Positions 53,328 to 63,343 of a stretch of 64,000 bases of DNA are shown one piece after another. The number at the start of each line of letters is the position of its first letter. Position 1 is the stretch's first letter. The notes beneath the pieces were generated by a model, which worked only from the letters and a program-made list of their open reading frames with translations, did not search any database and had not been told where the DNA came from. Origin of the DNA: Prolixibacteraceae bacterium (GTDB lineage Bacteria; Bacteroidota; Bacteroidia; Bacteroidales; Prolixibacteraceae); the NCBI GenBank assembly GCA_019720755.1, contig CP081303.1, positions 434,001-498,000 on the forward strand, written 5' to 3'. A program made the translations under genes and the position numbers.

Positions 53328-55295
53328 ATGCAAAGATTATCAAAATATATCGTTGTAGTAGCTATTTTTATTGCTACTACAATGCTTCAGTCGTGTACCG
53401 ACTTCTTGAATAAGGATCCTTATTCAGATATTAAATTAGAGAACTTTTATAAAGACGAAAAACAGGCAGAATTGGCCTTGACTGGGATTTATAGTAGTAT
53501 CGGAAGTGATTATACATATGGATACTATTTGTCTTGTCGTTTCACAAGTGGAACTGATGATATGATCTTTTCTCGAAACTACAGTACTTGGAACGTTTCT
53601 CTTTTTACTGCAAATGATGCGACTAATGAATTAGAGCAGTCTTATAGAGCTCTATTCCAGGGTATCAATCTTGCAAATATTTTTATCGAGAAAGTTTCGG
53701 TATCTAATATTGATGAAACAAAAAAACAAAGATTTCTAGCAGAAGCACGTTTCTTAAGAGCTTTTTATTATTTTGATCTTGTACGTTGGTTTGGGGATGT
53801 CCCTTTAAGATTGGAGTCGGTTACAAGTAGTGCGACTTCTGAAACAACTAAACCTAAGTCTGATGTATTGGATGTTTATCAAAAAGCGATTATTCCTGAT
53901 CTTGTATATGCTTCTGAGCATGCTCTGTCTAAAGGAGATTCAGACTATCAAATTGGTCGTGTGACTAAGGCTGCTGCAAATGGTATTCTTCAGCGTGTTT
54001 ATCTTGCAATTGCAGGTGTGAAGAATGATGAGAAGCGTGGCGCATACGAGGAGTTTACTAAAGAAAAGTGTTACCAAAATGTAATCAAGTATGGTAAGCT
54101 TATCGTGGATAGCAGACAGTATAACCTTATTGATGAATATAAGCAGATCTTTTTGAATGAGATTCAAAGTATTGCTAGTGATGAAGAGGTGATCTTCGAA
54201 GCACAGTTTAAAAACCTTAGACAAGGTGGTATCGAAGAACATGGACGTATCGGTAATATGAATGGTGTTCAGGTATTTATGTCGGGACTTACAGATCCTT
54301 ATGCATATGCTTACAACTATGCTGCTCTTTCGTTACTTTATGATTACGATAAATCTACAGGTGATAGAAATGAAGATAAGAGATATATCTGGAACGTTGC
54401 TCCGTTTAAGGTTGCATTGAATAACAAACTAGATACGATCTATGCTATGAATCCTGATACCAATCAACCTGAACTTGATGCTGATGGGGATAAAGTGATT
54501 GAGAAGGTTATTTATACTACAGACCGTGTTGCTGGATTTACTTATGTAGGAAACTTTACTACTCGTAACCCTGGAAAATTCCGTCGTGTGAGTTTTACTG
54601 AACTTGAGGATGGTGTTTTAAGAATGGAGAGAAAAAAGGTTGAAATGCCTAGTGGACAGCAGAAGACACTTTACTTGTGCTATAAGCAGATGCCAGCCGA
54701 AACATATAAAACGGGGGATGATGGAACTGGTCATATGTATCTTTTAAATGATGATGGGTCAAAAACACGTCTTTCTAAACATCAATATTTAGTAACTGAA
54801 GGTTTTGTTTGGAAACAGATTCCTAATGGATCACTTCAAATGAAGACTTTAGAATCAGGTGCTATTGATAAGAATTTCACAAGTATCAATTTCCCATTAT
54901 TACGTTATGCTGACGTATTATTGATGATGGCTGAAGCAAACATTCAATTGGGACAGTTATCTGATGCAATACCTTTTGTTAATAAAGTGCGTGAGCGTGC
55001 TGGAGTCCCTGATTTAGATGCTTATGTTACAGGTGACCAGACTTTATTCTTTAAAGAACTTGTTGATGAAAGAAACCGTGAACTTTGTTTTGAAGGAATA
55101 CGTCGTCATGACTTGGTTCGTTGGGGAATCTATGGCGATAAACTTAAAGAACTTAATGATCTGATGATTGCAGAACCAATTAATAAGAATTCAAAATGGA
55201 TGCTTCGTCATGGTGAGAATTATAAGAAGGAACTAGAGATCTTACCAACTCCGTTAAGTGAGATGAATATTAATTTAGGAATGAAAGAAGAGTAA
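53328..55295 (+). CDS. SusD-like outer-membrane lipoprotein
   Basis: Surface lid that captures oligosaccharides for the SusC channel. The lipobox is LQSCTD (cysteine about residue 23), followed by FLNKDPYSDI, typical for SusD. TPR-type helices appear in AELALTGIYSSI and RFLRAFYYFDLVRWFGDVPL; the C-terminal family motif LLRYADVLLMMAEAN ... AIPFVNKVRERAGVPDLD ... LVDERNRELCFEGIRRHDLVRWG is complete. At 655 residues it is longer than many SusD proteins (500-600); the extra length lies around residues 330-490. A terminator follows, so it ends the operon. Confidence 0.95.
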   Translation: MQRLSKYIVVVAIFIATTMLQSCTDFLNKDPYSDIKLENFYKDEKQAELALTGIYSSIGSDYTYGYYLSCRFTSGTDDMIFSRNYSTWNVSLFTANDATNELEQSYRALFQGINLANIFIEKVSVSNIDETKKQRFLAEARFLRAFYYFDLVRWFGDVPLRLESVTSSATSETTKPKSDVLDVYQKAIIPDLVYASEHALSKGDSDYQIGRVTKAAANGILQRVYLAIAGVKNDEKRGAYEEFTKEKCYQNVIKYGKLIVDSRQYNLIDEYKQIFLNEIQSIASDEEVIFEAQFKNLRQGGIEEHGRIGNMNGVQVFMSGLTDPYAYAYNYAALSLLYDYDKSTGDRNEDKRYIWNVAPFKVALNNKLDTIYAMNPDTNQPELDADGDKVIEKVIYTTDRVAGFTYVGNFTTRNPGKFRRVSFTELEDGVLRMERKKVEMPSGQQKTLYLCYKQMPAETYKTGDDGTGHMYLLNDDGSKTRLSKHQYLVTEGFVWKQIPNGSLQMKTLESGAIDKNFTSINFPLLRYADVLLMMAEANIQLGQLSDAIPFVNKVRERAGVPDLDAYVTGDQTLFFKELVDERNRELCFEGIRRHDLVRWGIYGDKLKELNDLMIAEPINKNSKWMLRHGENYKKELEILPTPLSEMNINLGMKEE

Positions 55296-55315
55296 TCTTT
55301 CATCGAATCTAATCT

Positions 55316-55345
55316 AAAGGGTAGAAGCTTATGTTTCTACCCTTT
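55316..55345 (+). terminator. Terminator of the SusCD operon
   Basis: AAAGGGTAGAA / TTCTACCCTTT perfect 11-bp stem followed by T-rich sequence, 20 bp after the SusD stop. Confidence 0.85.
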
Positions 55346-55687
55346 TTATTTATAGATTTTGTTCTATAATTATTTGGTATTTTAGATTGATCTGTTTTTC
55401 TTACATTATTCTCTGTTTCCTCATTATTAATAATTGTATATATAATTCCTTTTCTTTTTCTTTGTGTATCGGAGAGACTTCATAATAAATAGGATTGTTG
55501 TTTGAGTTTTGTTAGTTCTTTCCTTTTTTTATAAATGTAGATATATGCTAATTTGGGGATAGACATGTACTAATTTTTTAGAGCTTATATATGATCTTCT
55601 GTTGTTTTGTACAGACAAATGTATATTGATATTACAATCTATATCCCTAATTTACTATCTTGCTAATCAATAAAATTTTCATCTGCT
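55346..55687. other. Intergenic region before the second regulator
   Basis: About 340 strongly AT-rich bp; no gene, repeat or convincing promoter pair was seen. Confidence 0.4.
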
Positions 55688-58576
55688 TTGAAATTTAGGA
55701 AACTAAGATATTTTATCGTACTGGCCTTCTTCATTATTAGCCATGAGTTGTGTGCTTCTGATTATAGATTTGAATCTTTTCAGCCGAGTATGGGTGTTAG
55801 TTCAAACTTGTGTACCGCAAGTATTGTGGATAAACTCGGTTTTCATTGGTTAGGAACGAATAGTGGTTTGTATAGATACGGTGTAGATGTACAGAAGATA
55901 TCTTTACCAAAATCACAAAATAACCTTGTTAATGATATTAAGATTGTTGCTTTAGATATAGATGATGAAGGCTTTATTTGGGTTGGTGCAAAATCGGCTG
56001 TGTTTAGAGTTAATTCTATATCATTTCAAGTAGAAAAGATCAATTTCCCAGAAACTTCTGTACCCAATCTAACTTCTTCGATAAATGATGTCCTTGTTGG
56101 TCCTAATGATTCCGTTTATGTAGCAACACGTAATGGTTTACTGAAGTGTAACAGAGAGAAGGATAAATTATATTTTGATTCTAGATTTCCTCATATTGAA
56201 AAAAAAAGAGATAGTGTTTCTAAGTCAAAAAGAGTTATTACCGACCTTATGTTTGATTCCTTGGAGAGATTGTGGGTTTCGACAGATGGAGGCGGTGTTC
56301 GTGTCTATAATAAAAGTGGTGCACCATTCTTGACTTTTGATACGCAACAACTTGGTTCAAATAGTATATTCTCGATGTATGAGGATTTTGATCAACATGT
56401 TTGGTTGGCTAAATCTAGAGGTGCTGTTTGTCTTGACAAATCGTTTACTCCTTTAAAGAATATAGAGAAATTATTTTCTGATTTCCGAATAAACTGTTTC
56501 TACTCTGACAGAGTGAACGATGTCTTGATTGGTACTGACAAAGGAGTATTTAAATATGAGAGTCATAATGGACATTTTTCAGTGATTGAGAATGCTGGTG
56601 ATAAAGAGTTGTCAATTAACAATAATGGTGTTATTTATATTGGAGGTTGGGCTAGTAATCAATTTATAATTGGATCTAGGTTAGGTGTTTTTGGAATGAT
56701 TAAAACCAATTTTAATTTTGATACCTATAGTTTTAATACCCCTACACCAATGTCGTTATCCGGGAATCTACTAAGAGCAGTGGTCCAAGATCCTAGAAAT
56801 AGAAAATATCAATGGATCGCAACTTATAATGATGGCGTCGATCTATTAAACTCTAGAACGAGCATAATTACTCCAATTCCTTTCGATAAAAAGATATCAT
56901 CTTCTATTACTTCTTTGCATTGTACAATGGTAGACTTCCATAAGAATATCTTTTTTGGCTCGAATAATGGAATATTGCGTTTAAATAAAAAGGAGAGAGT
57001 CTTATATCGTTCCAAATTTTATGGCTTGCCTATCTCGAATGAATCTATCTATGCAATGTTACATTCAACTTCGGGTGATTATTGGGTTGTAGGCATGTCC
57101 TCTGGACTAATTCGTTATAATCCACAAACTCATCTTTTTAATAGTTATTGTAAGTCCGATGAAAAAGGGTATATTCCTACAAGAAATATTAAAACACTTT
57201 TCCAATCTTCTAATGGTTCTATTTGGGTTGGAACACATATAAAAGGGATCTATAAATATGATTCGAACCAAGATCTTTTTACTTGTTATTCGACAAAGAA
57301 TGGATCTACTAATTTAGTTTCTGATAAGATTTTTTGTTTTTATGAGGACTCTAGAGGCGTTTTATGGGTTGGGACAGGTAAAGGGTTGGCATATTATGAT
57401 CCCGTAAATGACAGTTTTAAACCTTTCGAATCTGATCGTTTTGCAATAAATATGTTGGTGTTAAGCATCCAAGAAGATAGTAGTGGACGTATGTGGTTGG
57501 GTACAAATGATGGTATCAAATGTCTTGATCAGGAAAAAGAGACATGCTCAGAATTCTTTGTCCAGGATGGCTTACAGTCAAATGTTTTTGAATATAACGT
57601 ATCAACAAAGAATAAGAACTATATTTTCATGGGAGGTAACAATGGGCTAAACCGTTTTGATCCTTCAAAATTTAAGACATCAAAACGTGATGCTAAAGTT
57701 GTAATCACTAGAGTTCAATGTTTAGATAAAGAGGGAAATAAGACTGAGTTTGCGAATCATCATTTATATAAAATGACTGGTGGTTATCAAAATGTACAGT
57801 TGTCCCCTGAAATTGAAAAAATTTCATTGACACTCTCTGTGACAAATGAGTTTGATCAAACAAAATCCCATTTTGCATATAAGTTTGAAGGAGATTCTTT
57901 ATGGACGTGGAATAAAGATGCAACAGATAAAATAACTTTAGAGATTCCTAGCGAAAGGAAGTTCTCAATCTACTTTAAAGCTTCTAATAGCCATGGGATT
58001 GTAAGTAAGAAAAAGATAGTGATACACTTCTTTAAGGCTCGTTCTTACATGATGCTATTTTTAGTTCCTCTAATACTAATTTTAGTAGTTACTATTGTAA
58101 AGTATTTTCTTTCTAGAAAGAGTGAGCGTAAAATTGAAGTGAATACTTCTGTTTCAAACATCTTTTCTCCTCTACAAAATACTCATGTTCCATCTGAAGT
58201 TGCCGAGAAAGCAATAGAGAGTGAAATAGAGTTAGAGGGAAAGCAGATAAAAGAGGCCCTTGAGAAAAATATGTGGTACTTAGATAGAAATTTAAATAAG
58301 CATCTTTTTGCTCATCACCTGCAAATATCAATGTCTCATCTTTCTCTCGTTCTTAGAGAAGGATTAAAGATGAGCTTCAATGACCTTATTAATAGTTATC
58401 GTGTAGACGAGGTGAAAAAGCGTTTAAAAGATCCATCATTCAAAGACTACACTTTATTAGGTATTGCAGAAGATTGTGGGTTTAATTCCAAAACTTCTTT
58501 TTATAGAATCTTTAAGAAATTTACTGGGATCACTCCTTCTGAATTTATACAAGATCCAAATATAGATGAAGAGTAA
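55688..58576 (+). CDS. Membrane-bound propeller-AraC regulator without kinase domains
   Basis: A 962-residue protein starting at TTG 55688 (MKFRKLRYFIVLAFF). A signal/anchor (about 5-24) precedes periplasmic propeller repeats (about 30-650, phrases such as GFHWLGTNSGLYRY, GSIWVGTHIKGIYKYD, GVLWVGTGKGLAYYDP) and a Y_Y_Y-like strand region (about 670-780). One membrane helix (about 788-808, LFLVPLILILVVTIVKYFL) is followed by a cytoplasmic linker and an AraC-type DNA-binding domain (about 865-955, LGIAEDCGFNSKTSFYRIFKKFTGITPSEF). Histidine kinase and receiver domains, standard in HTCS, are absent. It should work as a one-component membrane regulator. It follows the SusCD operon and precedes the sialate genes; its target is open. 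Confidence 0.9.
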   Translation: MKFRKLRYFIVLAFFIISHELCASDYRFESFQPSMGVSSNLCTASIVDKLGFHWLGTNSGLYRYGVDVQKISLPKSQNNLVNDIKIVALDIDDEGFIWVGAKSAVFRVNSISFQVEKINFPETSVPNLTSSINDVLVGPNDSVYVATRNGLLKCNREKDKLYFDSRFPHIEKKRDSVSKSKRVITDLMFDSLERLWVSTDGGGVRVYNKSGAPFLTFDTQQLGSNSIFSMYEDFDQHVWLAKSRGAVCLDKSFTPLKNIEKLFSDFRINCFYSDRVNDVLIGTDKGVFKYESHNGHFSVIENAGDKELSINNNGVIYIGGWASNQFIIGSRLGVFGMIKTNFNFDTYSFNTPTPMSLSGNLLRAVVQDPRNRKYQWIATYNDGVDLLNSRTSIITPIPFDKKISSSITSLHCTMVDFHKNIFFGSNNGILRLNKKERVLYRSKFYGLPISNESIYAMLHSTSGDYWVVGMSSGLIRYNPQTHLFNSYCKSDEKGYIPTRNIKTLFQSSNGSIWVGTHIKGIYKYDSNQDLFTCYSTKNGSTNLVSDKIFCFYEDSRGVLWVGTGKGLAYYDPVNDSFKPFESDRFAINMLVLSIQEDSSGRMWLGTNDGIKCLDQEKETCSEFFVQDGLQSNVFEYNVSTKNKNYIFMGGNNGLNRFDPSKFKTSKRDAKVVITRVQCLDKEGNKTEFANHHLYKMTGGYQNVQLSPEIEKISLTLSVTNEFDQTKSHFAYKFEGDSLWTWNKDATDKITLEIPSERKFSIYFKASNSHGIVSKKKIVIHFFKARSYMMLFLVPLILILVVTIVKYFLSRKSERKIEVNTSVSNIFSPLQNTHVPSEVAEKAIESEIELEGKQIKEALEKNMWYLDRNLNKHLFAHHLQISMSHLSLVLREGLKMSFNDLINSYRVDEVKKRLKDPSFKDYTLLGIAEDCGFNSKTSFYRIFKKFTGITPSEFIQDPNIDEE

Positions 58577-58578
58577 AA

Positions 58579-58606
58579 TTAAAGAGTCTTTAGAACAACT
58601 CTTTAA
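58579..58606. terminator. Terminator between convergent genes
   Basis: TTAAAGAGT / ACTCTTTAA perfect 9-bp stem with a 10-nt loop, directly after the regulator stop and overlapping the last codons of the minus-strand gene. Confidence 0.65.
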
Positions 58607-59033
58607 CTTTATCTTTTCTATCATATTGTATTCCTATCGAGAACATCTGCTTTTGATGCATATCATAATAATGATAAACTAATGGAGTCTTAGATTCTCT
58701 AAAATACTTCATATTAGCATTCTGTTTAAGAAAACGAATTGCATTTTGTTGAATCCGATGTTTCCTTTTTCCTTTAAAAATGTGATCACTTTTAAGGAAT
58801 GGAAATGTAAGATAATAGTGTAAGGTGTCCCATGAAATATTTGCACTATCAAGTCTGAGTCCTTCATCAATGGTTGTTGGAGACCTCTTGTTAATGTCCT
58901 CCGTTATCTTTTCTAATTGAAATTTAGTCTCTACTTGTGTTGTTTTAAAAATAGATACTTTAAACATTAATAAGACAATCGCTCCTGCAACTATAATCCA
59001 AAATTGGGTTTTGAATTTTTTGTTATCCATCAT
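58590..59033 (-). CDS. Single-pass membrane protein of unknown function
   Basis: A 147-residue protein with one N-terminal hydrophobic helix (about residues 11-26, FWIIVAGAIVLLMFKV) and a soluble mixed-charge part, probably outside the cytoplasm. No family was recognised. The region has SANISWDTLHYYLTFPFLKSD and many basic residues in the centre. It lies on the minus strand downstream of the broken sulfatase gene, past a hairpin. Confidence 0.6.
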   Translation of the reverse strand: MMDNKKFKTQFWIIVAGAIVLLMFKVSIFKTTQVETKFQLEKITEDINKRSPTTIDEGLRLDSANISWDTLHYYLTFPFLKSDHIFKGKRKHRIQQNAIRFLKQNANMKYFRESKTPLVYHYYDMHQKQMFSIGIQYDRKDKVKELF

Positions 59034-59044
59034 TATAAAATTTA

Positions 59045-59073
59045 GAGAGGTTTTGTTTGTTACAAAACCTCTC
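59045..59073 (-). terminator. Terminator after the broken sulfatase
   Basis: GAGAGGTTTTGT / ACAAAACCTCTC perfect 12-bp stem with a 5-nt loop, just past the sulfatase stop. Confidence 0.75.
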
Positions 59074-59081
59074 CCAATATA

Positions 59082-60508
59082 TTAAATATGATTCTTTATC
59101 CAAGTAAACTTTCCTTGATATTTATCTACATGGTCTACTAGAATATTAGACAACTCTTTTTTCACCTTTCTGTACTTTCTATTTTCGTATACATTGTTTA
59201 GCTGACCTGGGTCTTTTTTCATATCGAATAGCATATGATCTTTTCCAGTGTTACTAATACACATTGAATATTCGTCGTTATATATTCCAATAAATGCTGA
59301 TTTGATATTTCGACCATGTCGACAAACGATTGCATAATTATTGTCCATTTTTGATACTTCAGATTCTAATAATGGAGAAATACTTCTTCCATCCATTGAT
59401 TTTTGTGCTACAACTCCCATTAGTGATGCCAAAGTTGCTTTAAAATCTACTGTCGTAACATGGTGGTTAATGACTGTGTTAGGCTTAATCTTTTTTGGGA
59501 AACGAATAAGAAAAGGGATACGATAAGCATTTTGGTAGAAATTATTTTTACCTAATAAACCACCATGCTCACCCATATATTCTCCATGATCTGTTGTAAA
59601 TACAATAATGGTATTATCATATATACCTTTGTCTTTTAGTGTTTTGATTACTTTACCTACATTGTCATCAATACATTTCACCATTCCATAGTATTGAGAC
59701 TTTGCATCCTTAAAGTTTTCTAAAGTATGTTTAGGATTGTGCCAATAATACTGTTTAATCCATACTGGGGTGTCTTGTTGATCAAAGCTATTAGGTAGAG
59801 TCATCTCTTCTGAATCTACAAGATTACTATATGGATCACGAACTTTGAATGGAGTATGTGGGTCTGGGATAGACAATACAGCCAAGAAAGGATTATCTGT
59901 TTGGTCATTAATGTACTCAATAGCTTTATCTGCAATAAAATCCGTAGTGTAAGACGTTTTATCACCAATCTTATTAGATACTCTTGGTTTATTTTCGTGA
60001 ATTGTTTTCCAGTGGCCTCGATTCCACATATGAGTACATTCAGTGAATCCCATAGATCTACTCTCTTTAAGGAAACCCGGCTTTGCATCACCATCAAGAT
60101 GCCATTTTCCAAAATAGGCAGTATTATACCCATTATTTCTTGCCATTTCTCCAAATGTTTCTACGTCTCTGTTTAGTGGAACATCATTGTGAACTGCACC
60201 ATTTTGATCTATATATTGTCCCGAAAAAAAACACCCTCTTGAGGGAGTACATACTCCAACATTGCAATAGAAATTATTAAGTATAGCTCCTTCTTCTCCG
60301 ATAGAATCAATAAATGTGTTTTTATAATGCTCCCTCCATAACTTCCTAAAGTCCATCTACTCTGCTGATCTGTATGGATGATTACGACATTGGGAAGATC
60401 GTTATACTTCTTCTTAGTAGTCGCTTTTAACTTTGTTGATAATATTCCCATTGATGCAATACTACCTAATTTAATAAAGTTTCTTCTTTTTATTCGTTTT
60501 TGTTTTAT
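59082..60508 (-). pseudogene. S1-family sulfatase, frameshifted
   Basis: The main frame (from 60356 to 59082, 424 residues) has an intact active-site motif GVCTPSRG, GKWHLDG and IIVFTTDHGEYMGEHG but lacks the N-terminal metal-binding block. That block (PNVVIIHTDQQSRWTLGSYGG) lies upstream in another frame, preceded by KRRNFIKLGSIASMG, a Tat-like signal. The two frames meet near 60320, where one base appears lost after AAAACA (expected ...KTxFIDSIGEEG). The natural first codon seems to be ATA at 60508 instead of ATG. The enzyme as read cannot be made in one piece, so it is probably inactive unless the frameshift is a sequencing error. Confidence 0.8.
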
Positions 60509-60655
60509 GATTAATCTTCGTGAAAGATGCGAATAAATTAACTAAAAATAACCGCATTCATTCGTTAATTTATACACTATAATTTAGATTTAATGTTGCT
60601 TAATGTTAATGCTATCGGGTTTGTTTGTTATATGTTCGAAAACACATTCTTATCA

Positions 60656-60687
60656 TTTGTTTATATCATTCTCCTAGTGTATGTTTG
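60656..60687 (+). promoter_or_regulatory. Promoter of the sialate operon
   Basis: TTTG at 60656-60659 and TATGTTTG at 60680-60687 with 20 bp between them match the Bacteroidota promoter TTTG-N19/21-TAnnTTTG exactly. The start would fall about 60 nt before the ATG. The -7 box lies in a small inverted repeat GTATG-TTTGT-CATAC. Confidence 0.6.
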
Positions 60688-60757
60688 TCATACAAGTTGA
60701 TGTGTAAAACAAACATGTATTAATATTTGAAGCTAAACTTAATATACACTAATAAAA

Positions 60758-63331
60758 ATGAGAAACACACTCTTATCAATTTTGATGCTTTTGTTATTCG
60801 TCTCAACTGAATGTATAGCGGAAGAATTTGAATGGAAAATTAAAGGAAATTTACCAGAATCAGTAGATCATGGTGTGGGTAGAGCAGGAACCTTTAGTGG
60901 CTTTATCAATGATAACTTGATTGTAGTGGGGGGGGCTAATTTTCCTGATCAACTTCCATGGAATGGTGGAGTAAAGGTGTATCATAATGACATCTTTATA
61001 GGTGATGTATCTGATCAAACTATAAAATGGAAAAGTTCTAATATTCATTATTCAAAGAATATTGCGTATGGAACTAGCATTCAAATTAAAGAAGGCCTCT
61101 TGTTAATCGGGGGTGAAAATCGAGAAGGAATATGTTCTGATGTAACTTTGTTAAAATTTGATGGCAAGGATGTTAATACCGAGTCTTTTCCATCTTTACC
61201 TACTCCTCTCTCTAATTTAAGTTCGACTAAAATAGGGAGTATTGTTTATGTTGCAGGAGGAGTAGATGCTTCAAAATCTACTACGAATGCTTTGTATGCT
61301 TTAGATATCTCCAATAAATATTCAAAATGGATTAAGTTGAATAATTTTCCTGGAAAGTCTAGAGCTTATAGTGTATTGGTAGCACAAAATGATGGAGAGA
61401 AACAGTGTTTGTATCTTTTAGGTGGAAGAAGTTTTAAGAAAGGAAATGATCCTGAAGTGTTGAACTCTGGGGTAAAGTATGATCCGATATTGAAAAAATG
61501 GAGTGAGATTCGTGGCGAATTTCCTATAATGGCTGGTAATGCATTTGCTTCTGGACAATCTTTTATTGTTATTCCTACTGGTACGGATGGTGTGCTTTTT
61601 AATAAAGAAGTTCAAGTGAAGACTAATTTAAAAAGATCAAATAGTAAGGTCAGTCATGAACTTTTAGACTATTATACAAACCATCCAGGTTTTCCTAATA
61701 AAGTGTATGTATATAACACGATAACCAATAAGTTAGTTGTAGATAGTAAATTGCCAAAGAGTGGTGTAGCAACTGCTTCACTCACTCAAAATAATGGGCA
61801 TGTATATATCGTTAGTGGTGAAGTGAAACCTGGTGTTCGTACTCCAAATGTTATTGAGGGTTCATTTATAGAAAAGGAGAGTTCTCTTGGTTGGTTGAAT
61901 ATTTTAGTACTTATTATATATTTTGGTCTTCTGGTTTGGATCGGTTACTATTTCTCAAAACGTCAAAAGAATACAGAAGACTATTTTAAAGGAGGAGGAA
62001 GAGTCCCGTGGTGGGCAGCAGGTCTAAGTATATTTGGAACAGCCTTGAGTGCAATAACTTTTATGGCGATTCCTGCAAAATCATATGCAACAGATTGGTC
62101 TTATATTTGGTTGAATCTGGGTGTTGTTGTTGTAGCTCCAATTATCGTATATCTATTTATCCCATATTTTAGAAAGCAGAATATTACCACTGCCTATGAG
62201 TATTTAGAATTACGTTTTAATTATTTCTTAAGAGCTGCAGGAAGTGCCTCTTTTATTATTTATCAAATTGGTCGTATGGGAGTGGTACTTTTCCTTCCAG
62301 CCATTGCATTGAATGTTGTAACAGGAATTGATATTTATGTCTGTATTTGTATGATGGGCGTTTTAAGTCTTCTGTATACATTAATGGGGGGAATTGAGGC
62401 CGTTATATGGACTGATGCGATGCAAGTTGTCGTACTGCTTGGTGGAGCAATCCTTACTCTTTTCTTGATCTCTAATCAAGTTGATGGGGGTTTTACTGGA
62501 ATAATGAATGTTGCCATTGAGGATCACAAGATACAAGCTTTCAATACAGCCTTCGACTGGAGGCAACCTACTTTATGGGTTGTGTTAATAGGGGGTGTTT
62601 TTAATCAGTTTTCCACTTATGCATCTGACCAAACAATGGTTCAGAGGTATCTTACTACTTCTGATACAAAAAGTGCACAAAAGAGTGTGTGGACTAATGC
62701 TCTTTTGACTATTCCAGCAACATTGATATTTTTCTTTGTAGGTACAGCTCTTTATGCTTTTTATAAGCAACATCCTGCTGATATGAACTATTCGCTTGTA
62801 AATGGTGATAGTATATTTCCTTGGTATATTACTAATGAGTTACCGAATGGAGTCGTTGGAATTTTAATTAGTGGAATTTTTGCTGCCGCGATGTCAAGTG
62901 TGTCGAGTAGTATAAATTCTGCTGCCACGTCATATTGTGTTGATTTTCATTTTAGAATGTTTAAGTCTTCGGATCAGTCCATGCAAGTAGCAAGACGAGC
63001 TACATTAGTCATCGGGCTTTTAGGTACTGCTTTTGCCTTAATAATGGCTAGTATGGAGATTAAGTCTCTATGGGATTCTTTTAATAAAGTATTGGGACTT
63101 GTAATAGGAGGTTTAGGAGGTTTATTTCTTTTAGGGATTTTATTTCCTAAAGTTAATGGTAAATCTGCTTCGATTGCATTTATCCTTACAATTATAGTGC
63201 AAATATTGATATCTAATTTTACCCAACTACACTTATTGTTATATACTGCTACTGGAGTTATTTCATGCTGTGTGTTAGGTCTGTTTATTCATATGATATT
63301 GCCATCTGATTCACAGGATGGGAACAAATAA
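60758..63331 (+). CDS. Cyclically permuted mutarotase fused to sodium:solute symporter
   Basis: An 857-residue fusion likely to handle sialic acid. After a signal peptide (about 1-21) come kelch-type propeller repeats (about 25-370; phrases LIVVGGANFPDQLPWNGG, IVYVAGGVDASKST, LYLLGGRSF), as in the cyclically permuted NanM-type mutarotases that interconvert sialic acid anomers. From about residue 378 an SSS-family symporter follows with about 13 membrane helices (YYFSKRQKNTEDYFKGGGRVPWWAAGLSIFGTALSAITF is the family start; SDQTMVQRYL and AAAMSSVSSSINSAATSY are core motifs). The propeller should lie in the periplasm, delivering substrate to the carrier. nanA starts 12 bp after the stop. Confidence 0.9.
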   Translation: MRNTLLSILMLLLFVSTECIAEEFEWKIKGNLPESVDHGVGRAGTFSGFINDNLIVVGGANFPDQLPWNGGVKVYHNDIFIGDVSDQTIKWKSSNIHYSKNIAYGTSIQIKEGLLLIGGENREGICSDVTLLKFDGKDVNTESFPSLPTPLSNLSSTKIGSIVYVAGGVDASKSTTNALYALDISNKYSKWIKLNNFPGKSRAYSVLVAQNDGEKQCLYLLGGRSFKKGNDPEVLNSGVKYDPILKKWSEIRGEFPIMAGNAFASGQSFIVIPTGTDGVLFNKEVQVKTNLKRSNSKVSHELLDYYTNHPGFPNKVYVYNTITNKLVVDSKLPKSGVATASLTQNNGHVYIVSGEVKPGVRTPNVIEGSFIEKESSLGWLNILVLIIYFGLLVWIGYYFSKRQKNTEDYFKGGGRVPWWAAGLSIFGTALSAITFMAIPAKSYATDWSYIWLNLGVVVVAPIIVYLFIPYFRKQNITTAYEYLELRFNYFLRAAGSASFIIYQIGRMGVVLFLPAIALNVVTGIDIYVCICMMGVLSLLYTLMGGIEAVIWTDAMQVVVLLGGAILTLFLISNQVDGGFTGIMNVAIEDHKIQAFNTAFDWRQPTLWVVLIGGVFNQFSTYASDQTMVQRYLTTSDTKSAQKSVWTNALLTIPATLIFFFVGTALYAFYKQHPADMNYSLVNGDSIFPWYITNELPNGVVGILISGIFAAAMSSVSSSINSAATSYCVDFHFRMFKSSDQSMQVARRATLVIGLLGTAFALIMASMEIKSLWDSFNKVLGLVIGGLGGLFLLGILFPKVNGKSASIAFILTIIVQILISNFTQLHLLLYTATGVISCCVLGLFIHMILPSDSQDGNK

Positions 63332-63343
63332 TATAATATAAAA

